53,911 bases of DNA from DASZQY01 sp036511595 (GCA_036511595.1 DATCBY010000081.1:1-53911); one strand, 5' to 3'; shown: positions 1 to 8,972, numbered from the stretch's first letter. The notes: generated by a model from the letters alone, not told the origin. Translations and numbers: made by a program.

Positions 1-694
1 CGCCCATCATCACGTTGTTCGGAATGGCGGCACGTACGGCGTGGGCGACGGTCACGGCGAGCCGCATGCGGTTCTCCAGCGATCCGCCCCAATGATCGGT
101 GCGCTTGTTGGAAAGGGGGGAAAGGAATTCGTGGACCAGGTAGCCGTGGGCGAAATGCAACTCGACGAAGTCGAAGCCGGCGCGCACGGCGCGGTGCGCC
201 GCGGCGACGAACGCAGCCGTGACACGTTCGATGCCCGCCGCGTCGAGCGCCGTCGGGACATGCCAGTCATGGGCGTAGGGCACGGCTGACGGACCCACCG
301 TCTGCCAGGGGTCGTCGTGGTGGGCGAGGGGACCACCGCCTTGCCACGGAAGGTGCGTCGATGCCTTGCGACCGGCGTGAGCCAGCTGGATGCCGAAACG
401 CGTGTTCGGGGGAGCGACCCGGCGGGCGGCGGCAAGTGTGCGCCGGGCGGCAGCCTCGTTGTCGTCCGAATAGATTCCGAGACAGCCATGTGTGATGCGA
501 CCGCGCCGCTCGACCGCGGTTGCCTCGATTGTCACCATGCCGGCGCCCGACATGGCCATCATCATCCAGTGCTGCATGTGCCAGTCGGTCGCCGAGCCAT
601 CGTCCGCCGAGTACTGGCACATTGGCGCGACCGCGATGCGGTTCGGGAAACTGACCGTCCCCAGCACGACGGGGGTGAACAGAGCTGCGGTCAT
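1..694 (-). CDS. NADH:flavin oxidoreductase (old yellow enzyme family), 3' end outside window
   Basis: The 231 codons present encode the N-terminal part of an FMN-dependent ene-reductase of the YqjM/NamA type, which reduces activated C=C bonds with NAD(P)H in the cytoplasm. The start reads MTAALFTPV, followed by NRIAVAPMCQYSADDG, the phosphate/flavin segment typical of the family. Further on are GIQLAHAGRKAS with the substrate-binding histidine, FDFVELHFAHGYLVHEFLSP, and the NKRTDHWGGS..NR signature. The ATG at 694 is chosen because family homology begins there. The C-terminal third, including the rest of the barrel, lies beyond position 1, so completeness cannot be judged. The natural substrate cannot be inferred. 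Confidence 0.9.
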   Translation of the reverse strand, partial: MTAALFTPVVLGTVSFPNRIAVAPMCQYSADDGSATDWHMQHWMMMAMSGAGMVTIEATAVERRGRITHGCLGIYSDDNEAAARRTLAAARRVAPPNTRFGIQLAHAGRKASTHLPWQGGGPLAHHDDPWQTVGPSAVPYAHDWHVPTALDAAGIERVTAAFVAAAHRAVRAGFDFVELHFAHGYLVHEFLSPLSNKRTDHWGGSLENRMRLAVTVAHAVRAAIPNNVMMG

Positions 695-745
695 GGGATC
701 GTCCGGATTGGAAGGGATAGTTTGGCGGCCTACTAGAATAGGGCT

Positions 746-1366
746 TCAGGTACGCCTGACCAGCGCCAGCCAAAGGCCGCCCAGCATCAGGATGGATCCC
801 GACACACGGTTCATCAGCCGCACGCGGGCGGCGGTAAGAACATGCCGCATGCGACCGGCAAGCACGGCATAGATCGAGTCGGTAAATGTCGCGACCGCCA
901 TCACGATCAGACCAAGGACCATGATCTGGGCGAACGCGGGACGATGCGTGTCGACGAACTGCGGCAGGAAGGCGCCCAGGAACAGCACCGCCTTCGGATT
1001 GGACCAGTTTACCAACGCTCCCTGCAGTACCGTACGATGAACTGGCAGCGGCTTGACGGTTTTGTCGAGGCCAAGTTTGCCCGACGAGGTGAACATCTTC
1101 CAGCCGATCCAGATGAGATAGACCGCGCCGGCCAGTTTGATGATGACAAAAGCGCTGGCGACCAGCGTCATCACTGCCTGCAGTCCGAGGGCAACGACAA
1201 AGACCATGCTCAGCATGGCGATCTCGGAACCGAGAATGGTGAGAAGGCCTGCCCGGGTGCCGCGCGCCAGCGAATTTGCGACGACGATGCTGACCGACGG
1301 TCCCGGAACGATCGAAAATAGAAAACAGGCGGCGACGTAAGTGAGCAGCGCGGTCGCGGAAAACAT
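746..1366 (-). CDS. LysE/RhtB family amino-acid exporter
   Basis: A 206-residue inner-membrane protein with the length and layout of LysE/RhtB translocators, which export amino acids or related metabolites. The N-terminus carries FSIVPGPSVSIVVANSLARG, matching the conserved PGP..........G motif of the family. About six hydrophobic segments follow, plus an internal NWSNPKAVLFLGAFLPQFV motif typical of the group. A good ribosome binding site (GGGGAGA) lies 5 bases before the ATG at 1366. It is on the same strand as the upstream fol genes, 57 bases downstream of folK, and could be cotranscribed. The exported substrate is unknown. Confidence 0.9.
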   Translation of the reverse strand: MFSATALLTYVAACFLFSIVPGPSVSIVVANSLARGTRAGLLTILGSEIAMLSMVFVVALGLQAVMTLVASAFVIIKLAGAVYLIWIGWKMFTSSGKLGLDKTVKPLPVHRTVLQGALVNWSNPKAVLFLGAFLPQFVDTHRPAFAQIMVLGLIVMAVATFTDSIYAVLAGRMRHVLTAARVRLMNRVSGSILMLGGLWLALVRRT

Positions 1367-1423
1367 GACTTTCTCCCCAAGGGCGGTGTTCCACCCCAGC
1401 GAAGTGAAGCCACGGCTTCGGCC

Positions 1424-1909
1424 CTACGGCAAGGGGGCCTTGGTATCCGGCACCTGCCAGTCCAACCTTTCGACGCCCGTGACATCGATCCCCGCGGCCA
1501 GCGCGCCGATCGTCGCGTCGCCCACAGGAAAGTCAGGGGTAATTTCGGCGAGCGGCATGAGAACGAATGCCCGGTCATCGATCTCATCCACCGGGCCGTA
1601 GGCGACAACGTCGATGTCCATTGTCCGCGGGCCCCAGGAAAATTCCTTGCTGCGATCGCGCCCGAGGTGGGCTTCGATGACACGGCAAGCGCGAACCAGT
1701 GCGGCGCGCGACAGCCCGGTTGAAAGTTCGATGGCGATGTTCAGGTACCAGGGCTGCTCTATCGGCCCGACGGGTGCCGTGCGGTAGTAAGCCGACCGGG
1801 CGACCATCCTCGTCTCCGGCAACGCCGTGAGCCGCAGGACGGCATCGTCCATCAGCGCCCGCCTGTCGCCCAGGTTGCCGCCGAGGCTGAGCAGTGCGGT
1901 GACGCTCAC
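1424..1909 (-). CDS. folK: 2-amino-4-hydroxy-6-hydroxymethyldihydropteridine diphosphokinase
   Basis: HPPK transfers pyrophosphate from ATP to 6-hydroxymethyl-7,8-dihydropterin in folate synthesis. The 161-residue protein has SLGGNLGDR (residues 8-16) at the pterin site, YRTAPVGP near 42-49, and WGPRTMDIDVV (92-102), whose paired aspartates bind the magnesium ions. Its length is normal. Its ATG overlaps the folB stop codon by 4 bases (ATGA), so the two consecutive folate enzymes are translationally coupled. The dihydropteroate synthase gene folP, often beside these two, is not in the window. Confidence 0.96.
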   Translation of the reverse strand: MSVTALLSLGGNLGDRRALMDDAVLRLTALPETRMVARSAYYRTAPVGPIEQPWYLNIAIELSTGLSRAALVRACRVIEAHLGRDRSKEFSWGPRTMDIDVVAYGPVDEIDDRAFVLMPLAEITPDFPVGDATIGALAAGIDVTGVERLDWQVPDTKAPLP

Positions 1910-2271
1910 CGCCGCCGTTCGACCGTTGCCGAGAGGTCCGCGATGATGGCCTCGACCGGCGCGTTAGGCTTATGGACCGTGATGCGCGCCCGGCGGATCG
2001 CGGGAAACTGCTCCAGCAATGCGTCGGCGACCGCGGCCGCGAGGGTCTCGATGAGATTGTACGGCTGCGCGCCAAAGGCGGCGCTCGCCGCCTTGATGAC
2101 ATGACCGTAGTGCAGCGTGTCGTCGACCTTGTCGGAAGTCAGCGCCGCGCCGACTTCCGCAGTAAGGTCGATATCGAGGAGGAAATGCTGGCCGAGCGAT
2201 CGCTCCGCCGCCAGCGCCCCGTGGCGGCCGTGCAGCGCCAAGCCGGTTATGCAAAAATCCGCTGTCGCCAT
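1906..2271 (-). CDS. folB: Dihydroneopterin aldolase
   Basis: FolB converts 7,8-dihydroneopterin to 6-hydroxymethyl-7,8-dihydropterin, the substrate of FolK. The 121-residue protein shows GLALHGRHGALAAER near the N-terminus, the DTLHYGHV segment, NLIETLAAAVAD with the conserved glutamate, and a C-terminal VHKPNAPVEA motif with the catalytic lysine. The frame stays open upstream to 2532, but family homology begins at the ATG at 2271, which also leaves room for a divergent promoter shared with tpiA. It is the first gene of a folB-folK pair. Confidence 0.95.
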   Translation of the reverse strand: MATADFCITGLALHGRHGALAAERSLGQHFLLDIDLTAEVGAALTSDKVDDTLHYGHVIKAASAAFGAQPYNLIETLAAAVADALLEQFPAIRRARITVHKPNAPVEAIIADLSATVERRR

Positions 2272-2392
2272 GCGCGCCTCCCGTCGGCGGAAACTAAGCC
2301 GTCGCAGCAGGAAGTCCAGTTGGGCATTGGTTTTGATCTCGCGGAGGAAGGCTGTTACGCCTCGCTCCGCCCATGACATAGAGGCTTTGGCG
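2272..2392. promoter_or_regulatory. Divergent intergenic region folB / tpiA
   Basis: This 121-base gap separates two divergently transcribed genes and must contain promoters for both. I do not recognise convincing -35/-10 hexamers. A GAGG ribosome binding site lies 8 bases before the tpiA ATG and supports that start. Confidence 0.4.
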
Positions 2393-3139
2393 ATGAGCGG
2401 ACGAAGGGCCTTGACGGCCGGCAACTGGAAAATGAACGGCGAGCGGGCGAGTCTCGGCGAGCTGAAGGCGATCGTCGCCGGTGCCGCCAATGCTGGATGC
2501 GATGTGGCGATCTGCCCACCGGCAACACTCATCGCCGCTGCCTTCGTGGTGACCGAAGGGTCGCCTGTCAGGATCGGCGGCCAGGATTGTCACGCCGAAA
2601 AATCCGGTGCTCATACCGGCGATATCTCGGCCGAGATGATCGCCGACGCCGGCGCGACACTGGTCATCGTCGGTCATTCCGAGCGCCGCACCGAGCACAA
2701 GGAGACCGACGCCGATGTCCGCACCAAGGCACTGGCGGCATGGCGGGCGGGGCTGGTCGCAATTCTTTGCATCGGGGAAACCCAGGAGGAGCGGCAGGGC
2801 GGCATGACCGACGCCGTGCTTGACCGCCAGATCGCCGGATCCGTCCCCGAAGGCGCCACAGCGACCAATCTCGTGGTCGCGTACGAGCCGGTGTGGGCGA
2901 TCGGCACCGGCCTGACGCCGTCGCTGGATGACATTCGTGCTGCCCATACCCACATACGTCGGCGATTGGCTGAACGCCTCGGCAACGAGGCAGAAGCCAT
3001 GCGAATCCTCTACGGCGGATCGGTCAAGCCGGCCAACGCCGACGAGATCATGGCGCTTCCCGGCGTTGACGGCGCGTTGGTCGGCGGCGCCAGCCTCAAG
3101 GCGGCGGATTTCCTAGCGATTGTCGCGGCTTGCGGCTGA
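2393..3139 (+). CDS. tpiA: Triose-phosphate isomerase
   Basis: TpiA interconverts dihydroxyacetone phosphate and glyceraldehyde 3-phosphate. The 248-residue protein has NWKMN (11-15) with the substrate-binding lysine, the catalytic histidine in GHSERR (His95), the catalytic glutamate in AYEPVWAIGTG (Glu165) followed by loop 6, and the phosphate-binding ILYGGSVKPAN and LVGGASL segments. The frame extends upstream to 2117 over folB, but the ATG at 2393 has a GAGG Shine-Dalgarno and is where homology begins. It heads a plus-strand run with secG and pyrG. Confidence 0.97.
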   Translation: MSGRRALTAGNWKMNGERASLGELKAIVAGAANAGCDVAICPPATLIAAAFVVTEGSPVRIGGQDCHAEKSGAHTGDISAEMIADAGATLVIVGHSERRTEHKETDADVRTKALAAWRAGLVAILCIGETQEERQGGMTDAVLDRQIAGSVPEGATATNLVVAYEPVWAIGTGLTPSLDDIRAAHTHIRRRLAERLGNEAEAMRILYGGSVKPANADEIMALPGVDGALVGGASLKAADFLAIVAACG

Positions 3140-3240
3140 TCGCCAGCTTCAGTTCCCGGGTCTGGCATGCCCCGGTTCGATCGTGTACAAGGCGCCCGGC
3201 CCAAGGATTTCCCGGGCCAAGAACCCGGACAGAATAGTCG

Positions 3241-3735
3241 ATGGAAACCGTCATCATCGTCATCCACCTGATGGTGATCGTTGCTCTTATTGCGGTCGTG
3301 CTGCTCCAGCGTTCGGAAGGCGGCGCGCTTGGCATCGGCGGCGGAAACGCGTTCCTGACAAGCCGCGGGCAGGGCAATGTGCTGACCCGCGCCACGGCAA
3401 TTCTCGCCGCCGCGTTCTTTGCGACCTCGATTGCGCTGTCCGTGCTCACCCGCCTGACGGCGCCACCCTCGGCGATCCTCGATACCGTTCCGGCGGCAGC
3501 GACAACGCCGGCCACGACCCCGGCGGCGGGTTCCGCGACGACCCCGGCTACTGCCGGCGGGACGACCGCTCCTGCGACCGGCGGCATTCTTAACAAGCTG
3601 AACGACTACCTGAAGCCGCCGCCTGGATCGGCGCCGCAGGGCGATGCGACCACGCCTGGTACTGGCGGTACCGCCCCGGCGACCGGCGGCACGACAACCG
3701 TGCCGGCCGCGCCGCAAGTGCCGACCTCACCCTAG
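3241..3735 (+). CDS. secG: Preprotein translocase subunit SecG with extended low-complexity tail
   Basis: SecG is the small accessory subunit of the SecYEG translocon in the inner membrane. Residues 1-75 hold two membrane helices separated by VLLQRSEGGALGIGGG, the conserved SecG motif. The rest of the 164-residue protein is a Thr/Ala/Pro/Gly-rich tail with imperfect repeats of ATTPA and APATGGT, longer than the roughly 75-110 residues of many SecG proteins. Such tails are common in alphaproteobacteria. The tpiA-secG-pyrG order is conserved in related genomes. Confidence 0.93.
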   Translation: METVIIVIHLMVIVALIAVVLLQRSEGGALGIGGGNAFLTSRGQGNVLTRATAILAAAFFATSIALSVLTRLTAPPSAILDTVPAAATTPATTPAAGSATTPATAGGTTAPATGGILNKLNDYLKPPPGSAPQGDATTPGTGGTAPATGGTTTVPAAPQVPTSP

Positions 3736-3861
3736 GATGACGCGACCCGTGCTCTTCAGCCCGGCGTGCACCAGACCCCGCCGGGAGAGGCCCCTCTTTG
3801 ATTGGCGAGCGCGCATTTTGGTCACACCGAATCAGACAATCGGGAGCTAAGGTCGAGGCCC

Positions 3862-5490
3862 ATGGCGCGGTTCGTCTTCATCACCGGCGGCGTGGTTTCC
3901 TCGCTTGGCAAAGGCATTGCCTCCGCGGCGCTCGGCGCGCTGCTGCAGGCGCGTGGCTACAAGGTGCGGCTGCGCAAGCTTGATCCCTATCTCAACGTCG
4001 ATCCCGGGACGATGTCGCCCTACCAGCACGGCGAGGTGTTCGTCACCGACGACGGCGCCGAAACCGATCTCGACCTCGGCCACTATGAGCGTTTCACGGG
4101 GCGGCCAGCGAACCGCATGGACAACATCACCGCCGGGCGCATCTATCAGGACATTATCGCCAAGGAGCGGCGCGGCGATTATCTCGGCGCCACCGTGCAG
4201 GTCATTCCGCACGTCACCGACGCCATCAAGAATTTCGTCCGCGACGGCAACGAGGAATTCGATTTCGTGCTGGTCGAAATTGGCGGGACAGTCGGCGACA
4301 TCGAGGGCCTGCCGTTCTTCGAGGCGATCCGCCAGCTTGAGAACGACCTGCCACGTGGCGACGCGGTGTTCATTCACCTGACGCTGATGCCGTTCATCGC
4401 CTCGGCCGGCGAACTGAAGACCAAGCCGACACAGCATTCCGTGTCGGCGCTCCGCCAGATCGGCATCCAGCCCGACATCCTGCTGGTGCGCGCCGATCGG
4501 CCGATCCCGCCAGAGGAGCGGCGCAAGCTGTCGCTCTTCTGTAACGTGCGGCCCTCTGCGGTCATCCAGGCGCTCGACGTCGGCAACATTTATCAGGTGC
4601 CGGCCGCGTACCATGCCGAAGGGCTGGATGACGAGGTGCTGGCGGCGTTCGGCATCAAGGATGCGCCGGCGCCTGACCTTGCCCGCTGGGACCAGATCAC
4701 CGGCGCGATCTCGGGCTATGACGGCGAGGTCACCATCGCCATCGTCGGCAAATACACCGGCCTGAAGGACGCGTACAAATCGCTGGTCGAATCGCTCCAC
4801 CACGGCGGCATCGCCAACACCGTGAAGGTCAATCTCGAGTGGATCGAGGCCGACACCCTGGAAGAGGGAAGCCCGGCGCAAAAGCTCGACTGGGTGGACG
4901 GCATCCTCGTGCCGGGCGGTTTCGGCCAGCGTGGCTCGGAGGGCATGATCGCCGCCGCGGGATTTGCCCGCGAGCATCGGGTGCCGTTCTTCGGTATCTG
5001 TTTCGGCATGCAACTCGCCGTCGTCGAGGCAACGCGGCATCTCGCCGGCCTTGAGAAAGCCAGCTCCAGCGAGTTCGGCGCCACCCCCGATCCCGTGGTC
5101 GGCCTGATGACAGAATGGTCGCGCGGTAACCAGCTTGAGAAGCGTGCCGCCGATGGCGACCTCGGCGGCACCATGCGACTTGGCGCCTACCCGGCCATGC
5201 TGCAGCGGGGTAGCCAGATCGCGGACATCTACGGCACGACGGAAATTTCCGAACGGCACCGTCACCGCTACGAGATCAACATCAGCTACCGCGACCGGCT
5301 GGAGCAGCACGGTCTGCGCTTCGCGGGTCTGTCACCCGACGGCATCCTGCCCGAGACGGTCGAGCTTGACGGCCATCCGTGGTTTATCGGCGTGCAGTAT
5401 CACCCCGAGCTGAAATCGCGCCCGTTCGAGCCGCATCCGCTGTTCGCGTCGTTCATCGCAGCGGCGGTGGAGCAGAGCCGACTGGTCTGA
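3862..5490 (+). CDS. pyrG: CTP synthase
   Basis: PyrG aminates UTP to CTP using glutamine-derived ammonia and ATP. The 542-residue protein begins MARFVFITGGVVSSLGKG, the synthetase-domain nucleotide loop. The class I glutaminase domain has the nucleophile in FFGICFGMQLAV and the histidine/glutamate pair in GVQYHPELKSRP. An open frame extends to 3802, but the ATG at 3862 matches the family N-terminus exactly. The gene ends 3 bases before the stop of the convergent rutB-like gene, with no obvious terminator between them. Confidence 0.98.
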   Translation: MARFVFITGGVVSSLGKGIASAALGALLQARGYKVRLRKLDPYLNVDPGTMSPYQHGEVFVTDDGAETDLDLGHYERFTGRPANRMDNITAGRIYQDIIAKERRGDYLGATVQVIPHVTDAIKNFVRDGNEEFDFVLVEIGGTVGDIEGLPFFEAIRQLENDLPRGDAVFIHLTLMPFIASAGELKTKPTQHSVSALRQIGIQPDILLVRADRPIPPEERRKLSLFCNVRPSAVIQALDVGNIYQVPAAYHAEGLDDEVLAAFGIKDAPAPDLARWDQITGAISGYDGEVTIAIVGKYTGLKDAYKSLVESLHHGGIANTVKVNLEWIEADTLEEGSPAQKLDWVDGILVPGGFGQRGSEGMIAAAGFAREHRVPFFGICFGMQLAVVEATRHLAGLEKASSSEFGATPDPVVGLMTEWSRGNQLEKRAADGDLGGTMRLGAYPAMLQRGSQIADIYGTTEISERHRHRYEINISYRDRLEQHGLRFAGLSPDGILPETVELDGHPWFIGVQYHPELKSRPFEPHPLFASFIAAAVEQSRLV

Positions 5491-5493
5491 GCC

Positions 5494-6183
5494 TCACCCC
5501 GGCTGGCGCGCGTATTCTTCCAGCGCCGTTTCGACCTTTGCCGCGTCGGTCACCCAGCCCAGCACATTCTCGAAGGCCCAGAGCGTTGCCTGGCGCGTGA
5601 AATCCGGGCCGGCGTGATTCACCGCGTCCTCGACGATGATCGGCCAGAAGTCGGCGAAGAACGCGCTCCGTGCAGTGCTCTCGACGCAGATGTTCGTCGC
5701 GACGCCGGTGAACAGGAGATGGCGGATGCCACTCGCGCGCAGGTGCGCTTCAAGGTCGGTGCGGACAAAGCCGTTATAGCGAGTCTTGCGGATGACCTTG
5801 TCGCCGGGCTGCGGCGCAAGGCCGTCGACGATGGCGGCGTCCCAAGTGCCGTCAATGAGGAGCTTGCCCGCATGCTCCGGGTATTTGCGCATCGTGTTGA
5901 GCGCGATCTCCTTGTGAGAGGCCGGCGTCGTCGGGTCGCCGGCGTCGCTGAGATCGGGCTTGAACGACATCTGCAGGTAAATGACCGGCGTGGCGGCGCG
6001 CTGAGCCGCCTTGAGGACACGCTGCGTCGCGGCGATCGCCTTCGGCGCGCCTGAGATATCGAGCCCGGCGATGTCGAACATCCCGCCTGGCGTCGCGAAC
6101 GCGTTCTGCATATCGACAACGATCACGGCGGTGCGCCGCGGATCGAGTTCAACCGGCTCTGGCCGGGCAGTGAGCTTGACCAT
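5494..6183 (-). CDS. rutB: RutB-like ureidoacrylate amidohydrolase (isochorismatase superfamily)
   Basis: A 229-residue cysteine hydrolase closest, by recall, to RutB of the Rut pyrimidine-degradation pathway, which hydrolyses (peroxy)ureidoacrylate. Visible elements are LTARPEPVELDPRRTAVIVVDMQNAFATPGG at the N-terminus (catalytic Asp in VVDMQNAF), RKTRYNGF with the catalytic lysine region, and FTGVATNICVESTARS with the nucleophilic cysteine. The ATG at 6183 is chosen over upstream codons because GGAGG lies 5 bases before it. None of rutA, rutC, rutD or rutF is nearby, so the gene stands alone and the exact substrate is open. Confidence 0.85.
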   Translation of the reverse strand: MVKLTARPEPVELDPRRTAVIVVDMQNAFATPGGMFDIAGLDISGAPKAIAATQRVLKAAQRAATPVIYLQMSFKPDLSDAGDPTTPASHKEIALNTMRKYPEHAGKLLIDGTWDAAIVDGLAPQPGDKVIRKTRYNGFVRTDLEAHLRASGIRHLLFTGVATNICVESTARSAFFADFWPIIVEDAVNHAGPDFTRQATLWAFENVLGWVTDAAKVETALEEYARQPG

Positions 6184-6311
6184 GCTTTCCTCCAGGGCCG
6201 GCCGCGAGCGTAACCATTCGGCCGGTGGATGGGGAGGGGATGTTGACTCCGCGACGGTGCCCGGCACAAGGAAGGCCGTCATCCCGACAGCCTCAGACCC
6301 CCGAAGGTCCG

Positions 6312-7175
6312 GTGCCCCGCGACATCGATCATCTTGTCCTTGCCGTCCGCGATATCAACGCCGCGCGTGCGACCTATGATCGGCTGGGATTCACGCTGAC
6401 GCCGGTAGCGCGCCATCCCTTCGGCACGGAGAACTCGCTCGTTCAGATGCAGGGTTCGTATCTCGAGTTGCTGGCCGTCGCCGATCCCGCCGCGATCGTC
6501 GAGGCGACTGAGACGCGGTTTTCATTTGGGGCTTTCAATCGCGACTACCTCAAGTCCCGGGAGGGTCTGTCGATGCTCGTGCTGCGGAGCGCGGATGCGA
6601 CCGCCGACCGGGCCGCGTTCGACCGGGACGGCTTGCCGGTCTATGAGCCGTTCCACTTCGAGCGGGTTGCCAAGGGTCCCGACGGGACGGAACGGAAGGT
6701 GGCCTTCTCGCTGACCTTCACCAGCGATGCGCGCGTGCACGGCGCGGCCGGCTTCTTCACCTGCCAGCATCACTACCCGGAAAATCTCTGGCGAGCGGAG
6801 TATCAGACCCATCGCAATGGTGCGCTGCACGTCGCTTCTGCGGTGATGGTCACGCGCGATCCGGCCGACGTCCATATCTTCTTCACGTTCTTCACCGGCC
6901 AGCACGACATCATGTCGACAAGCCTTGGTACGTCGTTCGCCCTTGGCAACAGCAGCGTCGATATTCTTTCGCCGGTGGCGTACCGCGCCTTTTTCGGAGA
7001 AGATTCCGGGCCCGATCCGCGGCGGTTGATGGCGTATCGGATTGCGGTTCGCGACATCGCCGTGACGCGGGTGGTGCTGGCGGCAAGCGATGTTCCCTTC
7101 ACCGAGTTGTCGGATGCACTTGTGGTGTCGTCGGGATTTGCTCACGGCGCCGCGGTCGCGTTCGTGGCCGCTTAG
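6312..7175 (+). CDS. VOC / glyoxalase-like domain protein
   Basis: A roughly 287-residue protein opening with RDIDHLVLAVRDINAARATYDRLGFTLTP, the beta-alpha-beta signature of vicinal-oxygen-chelate proteins, in the arrangement of the single-chain 'glyoxalase-like' group (Pfam Glyoxalase_3). A second related half follows from about residue 150. The open frame begins at 6225, but the N-terminal 29 residues look non-homologous and Arg/Pro-rich. The GTG at 6312, preceded by GAAGG, is the more likely start. It lies between the rutB-like gene and kdsA, 16 bases before kdsA. The reaction is unknown. Confidence 0.8.
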   Translation: MPRDIDHLVLAVRDINAARATYDRLGFTLTPVARHPFGTENSLVQMQGSYLELLAVADPAAIVEATETRFSFGAFNRDYLKSREGLSMLVLRSADATADRAAFDRDGLPVYEPFHFERVAKGPDGTERKVAFSLTFTSDARVHGAAGFFTCQHHYPENLWRAEYQTHRNGALHVASAVMVTRDPADVHIFFTFFTGQHDIMSTSLGTSFALGNSSVDILSPVAYRAFFGEDSGPDPRRLMAYRIAVRDIAVTRVVLAASDVPFTELSDALVVSSGFAHGAAVAFVAA

Positions 7176-7191
7176 GTTATAGTCGCGGTCG

Positions 7192-8025
7192 ATGAAAACG
7201 AACTCGCACGTCAAAGCCGGTGCCGCCGTTTTCGGCAACGATCTGCCGTTGACCCTCATTGCCGGGCCTTGCCAGCTCGAGTCGCGCGCGCATGCCTTCG
7301 ACATGGCGGGCCGGCTGAAGGAAATGACCGCCGGGCTGAAGATCGGTTTCGTCTACAAGACGTCGTTCGACAAGGCTAACCGCAGCAGCCTCAAGGGCAA
7401 ACGCGGGCTCGGGCTGGGGAAGGCGCTGGCGATCTTCGCGGACCTCCGCAAGGAACTTGGCGTGCCGATCCTGACGGATGTGCACGAGCGCGAGCAATGC
7501 GCCGAGATCGCTTCGGTTGTCGACGTCCTGCAAATACCGGCGTTCCTCAGCCGCCAGACCGATCTGCTGATCGCCGCGGCGGAGACCGGCAAGGTCGTCA
7601 ACGTCAAGAAGGGCCAGTTCCTGGCGCCGTGGGACATGGCGAATGTCGCTGCCAAGATCGTCGAGAGCGGCAATCGCAACGTTCTGCTGACCGAGCGCGG
7701 CGCGAGCTTTGGCTACAACACGCTCGTGAGCGACATGCGGGCGCTGCCGATCATGGCGGAGACCGGCTGCCCGGTGATCTTCGATGCCACGCACTCGGTG
7801 CAGCAGCCGGGCGGGCAGGGGACATCGACTGGCGGCGACCGGCGTTTCGTGCCGGTGCTGTCGCGGGCAGCGGTGGCGGTCGGCGTTGCCGGCGTCTTCA
7901 TCGAGACGCATCAGGACCCGGACCACGCGCCGTCCGACGGTCCCAACATGGTGCCGATCGGCGAGCTCCCGGCGCTGATCGAGGAACTGATGGCGATCGA
8001 CGCGATCGCCAAGCAGCGGCGCTAG
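7192..8025 (+). CDS. kdsA: 2-dehydro-3-deoxyphosphooctonate aldolase (KDO-8-phosphate synthase)
   Basis: KdsA condenses arabinose 5-phosphate with phosphoenolpyruvate to give KDO-8-phosphate for the lipopolysaccharide core, showing a Gram-negative envelope. The 277-residue protein has LIAGPCQLESRAHA, YKTSFDKANRSS, the PAFLSRQTDLL region, KKGQFLAPWDM, and IFDATHSVQQPGG. The C-terminus has IETHQDPDHAPSDGPN. The stop codon TAG overlaps the stop of the convergent DUF6159 gene inside a shared CTAG. Confidence 0.98.
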   Translation: MKTNSHVKAGAAVFGNDLPLTLIAGPCQLESRAHAFDMAGRLKEMTAGLKIGFVYKTSFDKANRSSLKGKRGLGLGKALAIFADLRKELGVPILTDVHEREQCAEIASVVDVLQIPAFLSRQTDLLIAAAETGKVVNVKKGQFLAPWDMANVAAKIVESGNRNVLLTERGASFGYNTLVSDMRALPIMAETGCPVIFDATHSVQQPGGQGTSTGGDRRFVPVLSRAAVAVGVAGVFIETHQDPDHAPSDGPNMVPIGELPALIEELMAIDAIAKQRR

Positions 8026-8882
8026 GCGCCCTTCGGCGTAAATGCACCGTGAATCAGGTCGTTGTCGAAGCCGGCCGGCGGCTCGCCGTTGACGGCATAG
8101 TAGTAGACCGAGGCCGAGTAGATCGCGGAGAGCGCCGCGCCGACAAGCACGACGGCCAGAAGCGATACGCCACCGATGACGACAACCGGGATCGCCAGCG
8201 TCACATTTACATTGAAGAGATAGACGCCCGCGACGATGACCAGCACCGCGGGAACTGTCAGGAGACCCATGATGACGGAGATGCCGCCGTTGCCGATGAG
8301 GTTCTCGCCCCAGCTTTTGCGGAGCAGGGCGGCGCTCTTCTCGATCGCCTCGATCGGACCAATGCCGTCGGCGGCAAGTATCGGAACGACGAGGAAGGTT
8401 GCGACGGTCCATGCGATGCCAATGCCGGCGCCGAATATCTTGCCGATGATGCCGAGGCGCTCGCTGAGCAGGCGCGAAATAAGCCCCACCGTGGCGGAGA
8501 TAACGGCGTAGCCGAAGATCGGGCCGATCCGCCGGACCGCCAGCCTGAGGGCGGAGAGAAGGGTGAGGTCGCGACCTTCCAGCCGGTCGATGGCCGCGCC
8601 GACGAGCGCGGTGTTGAAGAAAATGATGATGAAGTATTCGACGAGATAGAAGGCGAACAGCCAAAGGTAGTAGTTCCGGAAGCCGGCGAGGCCCGCGCCG
8701 CCGTTCATCGCGTCGAGCGTGCCGTCCGATTTCGCTTGCCAGACCAGCGCGCCGCCGACGGCAAACGTCGCCGCCCCCGAAAGGAGCGGCAGCGCCAGCA
8801 ACTCGCCATCGGAATTGAGAATGGCGATGCTCGCCTTGATAAGGCGCCAGCTGCGGCTGAAGCTGCTGATTATGTCGGCCAT
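8022..8882 (-). CDS. DUF6159-type multi-pass membrane protein
   Basis: A 286-residue protein beginning MADIISSFSRSWRLIKASIAIL, followed by at least five hydrophobic segments (about residues 30-50, 75-100, 130-160, 175-200, 210-265). The layout resembles the DUF6159 family of inner-membrane proteins of unknown function; the assignment is from memory. The frame extends 19 codons further upstream, but the ATG at 8882 has an AGGAA ribosome binding site and starts at the conserved segment. It is the downstream-most gene of a minus-strand block between kdsA and eno. Confidence 0.7.
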   Translation of the reverse strand: MADIISSFSRSWRLIKASIAILNSDGELLALPLLSGAATFAVGGALVWQAKSDGTLDAMNGGAGLAGFRNYYLWLFAFYLVEYFIIIFFNTALVGAAIDRLEGRDLTLLSALRLAVRRIGPIFGYAVISATVGLISRLLSERLGIIGKIFGAGIGIAWTVATFLVVPILAADGIGPIEAIEKSAALLRKSWGENLIGNGGISVIMGLLTVPAVLVIVAGVYLFNVNVTLAIPVVVIGGVSLLAVVLVGAALSAIYSASVYYYAVNGEPPAGFDNDLIHGAFTPKGA

Positions 8883-8972
8883 CGGGCTTTCCTGTTCCGG
8901 AACGCATGTCGTCCGCGCGGACGAGACATGCCAGAACATCGTTCAAATTCGCTGAAGGAACGGTAAAGCCGC

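Noticed and set aside
3847..5310. 487-codon open frame antisense to pyrG
   Set aside because: The sense strand encodes a complete CTP synthase. The antisense translation shows no recognisable motif and is a product of GC-rich codon structure.
7177..8946. 589-codon minus-strand frame across kdsA and the DUF6159 gene
   Set aside because: It is a different frame over two clear genes and has an Arg/Pro/Asp-rich random-like composition.
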